Source: CAZYFH01 sp965249175 (GTDB taxonomy: Bacteria; Acidobacteriota; Vicinamibacteria; Vicinamibacterales; UBA8438). From it: a DNA stretch of 64,000 nucleotides. Position 1 is the stretch's first letter, and every line of letters starts with the position of its first letter. The position numbers and the translations under genes are program-made. Positions 60,288-64,000 of this stretch are shown one piece after another. Location of the stretch: assembly GCA_965249175.1 (NCBI GenBank), contig OZ252227.1, positions 2,542,001-2,606,000 on the forward strand, written 5' to 3'. The notes below the pieces were generated by a model that saw nothing but the letters and a program-made list of their open reading frames with translations, made no database searches and was not told the origin of the DNA.

Positions 60288-61842
60288 GGCCGCGGTCTCT
60301 CGCGTGCGGCGCGCGGATCCTCTGCGCGCTCCATCCCACGCCCAGCGTCGTCAACGATCCGATGAGCGTGTACCACTGGTACGACACTGCAGTGAACAGG
60401 GCCAATGAGAGTGTGGCCACGAGGCCGGCGCCGAGGCCGGTTGCGGCGGCGGCAGGCGACCGAGTCGTCATGAGGGCGCCCATCAGGAAGACGCCGAGCA
60501 GCAGTCCGCCCGTGAAGAACTGGACGGCCAGCACTTCATCGATCAGACGGCTCGACAGTTGGATGGCCACGAGCGCGACAGCGACCTGCAGCGCCCCCCA
60601 CCCGATGGTTGCCAGACGGGCGACTCGGAGATAGTCCGCGTCCGATCGACCACGTCCAGCCCACGGCATATAGAAGTCGCCGACCGTCGAGGCGGCGGAG
60701 GAGTTGAGCGATGACGAGAGCGTGGACATCGCGGCCGCGACGATGGCGGCGACCATCAACCCGCGCACGCCGACGGGCAGGTGCGTCATCAAGAACAGCG
60801 GAAACACGCGGTCGGCCTGGATCTGATCACCTACCACGACCGCGTCGAGCAGGCCGGGCGCGTGTGCCGTGTAGTACACCCAGAGCATCACGCCGATGGC
60901 GAGAAACAGTGCGAACTGCACGAACACGACGGCGCCGCTGACCACGAGCGCGCGGCGGGCGTCACGAGACGAGGAGCAGCACAGATACCGCTGGACGAAC
61001 ATCTGATCGGTGCCATGCGTGGCGGCCGTCAGAAACGAGCCCCCGACGACCGCCGACCAAAACGTGTAGTCCTTCGTGAGTGTCCATGTGAGGTCGAGCA
61101 CGGTGAGCTTGCCGGCTGCGTGACCGCTGGCCATGACCTCCGTCCAGCCGCCCGGGATGGTCTCGATCAACAGTGCTGCCGCGATAACCGAGCCGCCGAG
61201 ATAGATTGCGAGTTGCGCCACGTCGAGCCAGACGACGGCCAGCATTCCGCCGAGCCAGGTGTAGGCGAGCGTGACTAGGGCGATGACCGCGATGGCGGCG
61301 ACCAGCACGATCGTCTCCGACGCCGTGGAGGCGAGCAGCCCAAGCGTGTCGGGCGCCGCGTTGGCCAGGACCATGCGTGTGGGCTGCCCGGCGGGGCGCG
61401 TCAACACAGCGGCCGCCAGCACCACGCCCGTCGCGAACAACCGAAGACCGTCCGAGATATTGCGGGTCGCGAGGAACATCACCGCGGTCACACGGGCAAT
61501 ACGGCGGTCGAATCGCCGCGCCAGTAGCTGATAGGCGGTGACGAACTCACCGCGAAAGTATGGCGGGATGAGGACGAGCGCGACGAAGAAGCGGCCAACG
61601 ACATACCCGGCGGCGAGCTGCAGGAACGTCAGATCGGAGCCGAACGCGTAGCCGGGGACGCTGATGAGCGTGACGGTGCTCGTCTCGGTCGCGACGATGG
61701 AGCCCATCACGGCCCACCAGGGCACGCGATGACCGGTCAGAAAGTAGTCGCGCACCCCGGTCTGGCCGCGCGACAGCCGCTTGCCGAGCCAGACCGTGGT
61801 GACGAGGTAGGCGGCGACGACGACGAGATCGACCGCGTGCAT
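60280..61842 (-). CDS. Sodium:solute symporter (SSS family) 2
   Basis: 520 residues, about 13 helices. Marks: GQTGVRDYFLTGHRVPWWAV, TETSTVTLISVPGYAFGSDL, YTWLGGMLAVVWLDVAQLAI, TDQMFVQRYLCCSSSRDARR and AAAMSTLSSSLNSSAASTVG (the Na2-site segment). Only distantly like the first symporter. The gene begins three bases after murQ ends, so it is co-transcribed with it; uptake of an amino sugar such as N-acetylmuramate is plausible. Confidence 0.88.
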   Translation of the reverse strand: MHAVDLVVVAAYLVTTVWLGKRLSRGQTGVRDYFLTGHRVPWWAVMGSIVATETSTVTLISVPGYAFGSDLTFLQLAAGYVVGRFFVALVLIPPYFRGEFVTAYQLLARRFDRRIARVTAVMFLATRNISDGLRLFATGVVLAAAVLTRPAGQPTRMVLANAAPDTLGLLASTASETIVLVAAIAVIALVTLAYTWLGGMLAVVWLDVAQLAIYLGGSVIAAALLIETIPGGWTEVMASGHAAGKLTVLDLTWTLTKDYTFWSAVVGGSFLTAATHGTDQMFVQRYLCCSSSRDARRALVVSGAVVFVQFALFLAIGVMLWVYYTAHAPGLLDAVVVGDQIQADRVFPLFLMTHLPVGVRGLMVAAIVAAAMSTLSSSLNSSAASTVGDFYMPWAGRGRSDADYLRVARLATIGWGALQVAVALVAIQLSSRLIDEVLAVQFFTGGLLLGVFLMGALMTTRSPAAAATGLGAGLVATLSLALFTAVSYQWYTLIGSLTTLGVGWSAQRIRAPHARDRGHG

Positions 61843-61845
61843 CCA

Positions 61846-62790
61846 TCACCGCGCGCGCGGCGACCGAGGGGGGGCAGACCCGGTGTCCTCCCCGAGCGCC
61901 GACCTGACGACGTCGTGGGCTCGTTTCAGTCGAGCGAGCGCCGCGGCGTAGCTGTCGCCGGTTCTCTCCATGACGATCGCCGCTTTGACGTTCCATCGGG
62001 CCCGTCGCAGCAGCAGCCCCGCGGCGTCGTAGTCGAGGCCCGTCACGGTGGTGATGATGCGACGCGCGCGATCGCGTGCCTTGTCCGAACCCGTCTTCAC
62101 ATCGACCATGAGATTGCCGTAGGTCTTGCCGATGTGGACCATCGCGATGGTCGTCAGCATGTTGAGCACCATCTTCGTCGCGGTGCCGGCTTTGAGACGG
62201 GTCGACCCGGCGATGACTTCCGGTCCGACGGCTGGCGCGATCACGACATCCACGAACGTCTGGAGCTCGGTGCCCGGCCAGCAGGTGACAAAGACGATCT
62301 TGACGCCGGCACGACGCGCGCGCGTCAATGCACCGCGCACGAACTGGGTCATCCCGCTCGCGGAGACACCTATGAGCACGTCCTTCCTGCTGGGGCGAAG
62401 TCTGGCGACCGCCCGGCCGCCTTCGTCATAATTGTCTTCGGCGCCGTCTTTCGGATGAAAGAACGCCGAGCGACCGCCCGCCATGATGGCCTGCACCAGG
62501 CGCGCGGGCGTGCTGAACGTCGGGACCATTTCCGCGGCCTCGAGCACGCCGAGTCGACCGCTGGTGCCCGCACCGACGAAGATGACACGGCCTCCGCGAC
62601 GCAGCGCCGCGGTCAGCAGCTCGGCGCCCGTCGCGATCGTGGCTTTCTCGTGCTGGACCGCGGTCAGGACCTTGCGGTCCTCGCTGAGCATGAGCCGGAT
62701 GAGGTCGTCGGTGGACGCCCGGTCCATGGTGAGTGTGTTGGGATTGATCGCCTCGGTCGGCAGGTCCTTCCATTTCGATGATGTCGGCAT
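61846..62790 (-). CDS. murQ: N-acetylmuramic acid 6-phosphate etherase
   Basis: 314 residues. Removes the lactyl ether from MurNAc-6-phosphate, giving GlcNAc-6-phosphate, in cell-wall recycling. SIS-domain marks: LPTEAINPNT at the N-terminus, GRVIFVGAGTSGRLGVLEAA with the catalytic Glu of EAAEMVPTFSTP, GAEDNYDEGGRAVARLRP (second catalytic Glu), DVLIGVSASGMTQFV, and TRLKAGTATKMVLNMLTTIAM. First gene of the four-gene minus-strand operon; its promoter region lies back to back with that of hom. Confidence 0.94.
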   Translation of the reverse strand: MPTSSKWKDLPTEAINPNTLTMDRASTDDLIRLMLSEDRKVLTAVQHEKATIATGAELLTAALRRGGRVIFVGAGTSGRLGVLEAAEMVPTFSTPARLVQAIMAGGRSAFFHPKDGAEDNYDEGGRAVARLRPSRKDVLIGVSASGMTQFVRGALTRARRAGVKIVFVTCWPGTELQTFVDVVIAPAVGPEVIAGSTRLKAGTATKMVLNMLTTIAMVHIGKTYGNLMVDVKTGSDKARDRARRIITTVTGLDYDAAGLLLRRARWNVKAAIVMERTGDSYAAALARLKRAHDVVRSALGEDTGSAPPRSPRAR

Positions 62791-62837
62791 CCGACCTGGT
62801 CTGCTGCGGGCGCTCCGGACCGTGGCCGCGCGCCTGT

Positions 62838-62867
62838 TTGACTTGCCTCAAACGGACAAGGTATAAC
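62838..62867 (+). promoter_or_regulatory. Sigma70-type promoter of the hom leader
   Basis: TTGACT (62838-62843), 18-base spacer, TATAAC (62862-62867): five of six matches in each hexamer. Transcription would start near 62874, 24 bases before the leader peptide ATG. Confidence 0.75.
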
Positions 62868-62897
62868 TGTCGATTATTCTAGAGCCTACGGGCCCAC

Positions 62898-62993
62898 ATG
62901 CGCAGCATCAGTCTCGTAACCACTCGTTGCTCGACCATGACGTTGACGCCGACGTCGACCCGTCCGACCCGGTCTCGGGCCGGTGCTGGATGA
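62898..62993 (+). CDS. Threonine-rich leader peptide of the hom attenuator (thrL-like)
   Basis: A 31-codon ORF, ATG 62898 to TGA 62991. It starts MRSISLVTTR, continues CSTMTLTPTSTRPT and ends RSRAGAG. Eight of 31 codons are Thr (ACC, ACT, ACG), seven of them in the 17 codons from 8 to 24. The E. coli thr leader has the same plan: MKRIS start, Thr run and GAG end. In this mechanism a ribosome stalled for charged tRNA-Thr changes the RNA fold so that transcription runs on into the threonine genes. The Shine-Dalgarno is weak (AGAGCC). It lies between a good promoter and a perfect terminator in front of hom. Confidence 0.82.
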   Translation: MRSISLVTTRCSTMTLTPTSTRPTRSRAGAG

Positions 62994-63034
62994 TGTAGCC
63001 GTCGCGAATCAGTGATTCTCACGGGCCATCATCC
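62988..63034 (+). promoter_or_regulatory. Antiterminator pairing of the hom attenuator
   Basis: GGATGATG (62988-62995, covering the leader stop codon) and GCC (62998-63000) pair with GGC and CATCATCC (63024-63034). This uses the left arm of the terminator, so the two folds exclude each other. A ribosome stalled in the Thr run leaves 62988-63000 free to form this fold; one that reaches the stop codon covers it and lets the terminator form. Confidence 0.72.
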
Positions 63035-63060
63035 ATCGCCGGATGATGGCCCTTTTCTTT
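63023..63060 (+). terminator. Rho-independent terminator (attenuator) before hom
   Basis: Perfect 12-bp stem GGGCCATCATCC / GGATGATGGCCC, 6-base loop ATCGCC, then TTTTCTTT. Ends eight bases before the hom ATG. No complete gene precedes it on this strand, so its purpose must be regulation of hom. Confidence 0.9.
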
Positions 63061-63067
63061 AGGTGTC

Positions 63068-64000
63068 ATGGAGTCAGTGGAGTCAGTGCTCAAGATCGCG
63101 CTCGTGGGCTTTGGGACGGTGGGGCAGTCCGTCGCGCGCATTCTGTGCGCGGGCACGCATCCGCGGCTGCGGCTCACCCATATCGCGAACCGCAACGTCG
63201 AACGCAAGAAGGCCGACTGGGTGCCGGCGGACGTCATCTGGACGGACCAGGTCAGTCATGTGGTCGCGTCCGAGGCCGACGTGGTCATCGAGGTGATCGG
63301 CGGCGTCGACCCGGCAGCGGACTGGATTCAGCAGTTTCTCCGCGCCGGGAAATCAGTCGTGACGGCGAATAAGCAGGTCATTGCCCTGCATGGTGCCGAG
63401 CTCATGGCGCTGGCTCGGGAACAACGGTGCCATGTGCTCTTCGAAGCGGCTGTTGCGGGGGGGGTGCCCGTCGTGCGGGGCGTGCGCGAGGGCCTTGCCG
63501 GCGACCAGCTGTGCCGGGTGCATGGTGTCTTGAACGGCACCTGCAACTACATCTTGACCCGCATGGAGACGGCCCAGGTGTCGTTCGCCGAGGCTCTGAC
63601 CGAAGCGCAATCGCTCGGGTACGCCGAAGCTGATCCGACAGCGGACGTCGACGGCGCCGACGCGCAGGCCAAGCTCGCTATCCTGTCGATGGTGGGACTT
63701 CGTCGTCAGATCGAGGCCACGACGATTCCGCTCGCGTCGATCCGCCCAATTGAGCCGATTGACTTCGTGTATGCGCGCCGGCTGGAGTGCACGATCCGGC
63801 AGGTGGCGCGCGCGGAGCTCGTGAGCGGCGACCGCCGGGTGCTGGCGTCGGTGATGCCGGCACTCGTCCCGTTGGCCTCCACGCTGGCCCGTATCGAAGG
63901 GAACCAGAACGTCGTCGTCGTCGAAGGTGCTTTCGGTGGCGAAACGGCGTTCTCCGGTTACGGGGCCGGTGGCGACCCGACGGCCGTGGCGGTGGTCTCA
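63068..64000 (+). CDS. hom: Homoserine dehydrogenase, 3' end beyond the window
   Basis: The first 311 codons are present. Reduces aspartate semialdehyde to homoserine, the branch point to threonine, methionine and isoleucine. NAD(P)-binding start KIALVGFGTVGQSVARIL; then EVIGGVDPAADWIQQFLRAG and SVVTANKQVIALHG; catalytic domain GVLNGTCNYILTRME and LGYAEADPTADVDGADAQAK. A C-terminal ACT domain, if any, lies outside. ATG is preceded by AGGTGTC; the short repeat GAGTCAGTG GAGTCAGTG follows the start. Controlled by the upstream threonine-type attenuator. Confidence 0.95.
   Translation, partial: MESVESVLKIALVGFGTVGQSVARILCAGTHPRLRLTHIANRNVERKKADWVPADVIWTDQVSHVVASEADVVIEVIGGVDPAADWIQQFLRAGKSVVTANKQVIALHGAELMALAREQRCHVLFEAAVAGGVPVVRGVREGLAGDQLCRVHGVLNGTCNYILTRMETAQVSFAEALTEAQSLGYAEADPTADVDGADAQAKLAILSMVGLRRQIEATTIPLASIRPIEPIDFVYARRLECTIRQVARAELVSGDRRVLASVMPALVPLASTLARIEGNQNVVVVEGAFGGETAFSGYGAGGDPTAVAVVS

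Overview
The window is a GC-rich, densely coded bacterial chromosome segment. Three things suggest an Acidobacteriota member, most likely near the Vicinamibacteria: a VWFA-type protein of the acidobacterial kind, several exported PQQ-propeller enzymes beside NIPSNAP and VOC proteins, and a Ser/Thr kinase with TPR repeats beside an ECF-like sigma factor. This assignment is inference; there is no rRNA gene in the window.

Layout. 0-18.5 kb is an accessory, mostly exported catabolic region: a Tat-type histone-deacetylase-like hydrolase, NIPSNAP, alpha/beta hydrolase, VOC and VWA proteins, two quinoprotein alcohol dehydrogenases, one glucose-dehydrogenase-like quinoprotein, a DUF2911/PQQ-propeller fusion, a frameshifted benzoylformate-decarboxylase-like ThDP enzyme, a serine hydrolase and an unrecognised secreted protein. 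18.6-24.6 kb is a regulatory block: GAF/SpoIIE phosphatase (frameshifted), TPR kinase with a chimeric tail, the remnant of a second kinase, a small ORF, a frameshifted sigma factor and a STAS protein. 24.8-37.9 kb is core metabolism and housekeeping: gcvT, gcvH, gcvP, a class IV aminotransferase, nnr, tsaE, guaB, secA and an M23 peptidase. 38.05-39.24 kb is a complete IS630-type element, followed by comM. 41.0-45.5 kb holds a glycosyltransferase, a microcompartment pair (acylating aldehyde dehydrogenase plus one BMC-H shell protein), a hypothetical and a lytic transglycosylase. 45.6-57.5 kb is a type II secretion/type IV pilus-like operon (F, E, PilM, N, O, P, secretin with a cohesin-like tail, three pseudopilins) interrupted by a convergent Ig/PKD lipoprotein. 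57.5-62.8 kb is a muropeptide-recycling-type operon (murQ, two Na+/solute symporters, a beta-lactamase-fold hydrolase). The right end holds hom (homoserine dehydrogenase).

The most interesting structures are not large ORFs. (1) hom is preceded by a promoter, a 31-codon leader with eight Thr codons, a perfect 12-bp terminator and a mutually exclusive antiterminator: a threonine-type transcription attenuator. (2) A 171-bp element without genes has ends matching the IS630 element. It has split gcvT from gcvH, preserved the gcvT stop codon, moved gcvH away from its ancestral Shine-Dalgarno sequence and put one of its own in place. The IS630 element sits in the same way in the comM stop codon. (3) A dispersed palindromic repeat family occurs at about 1.4, 29.45 and 40.78 kb. 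(4) Three accessory genes carry single-base frameshifts, while all core genes are intact.
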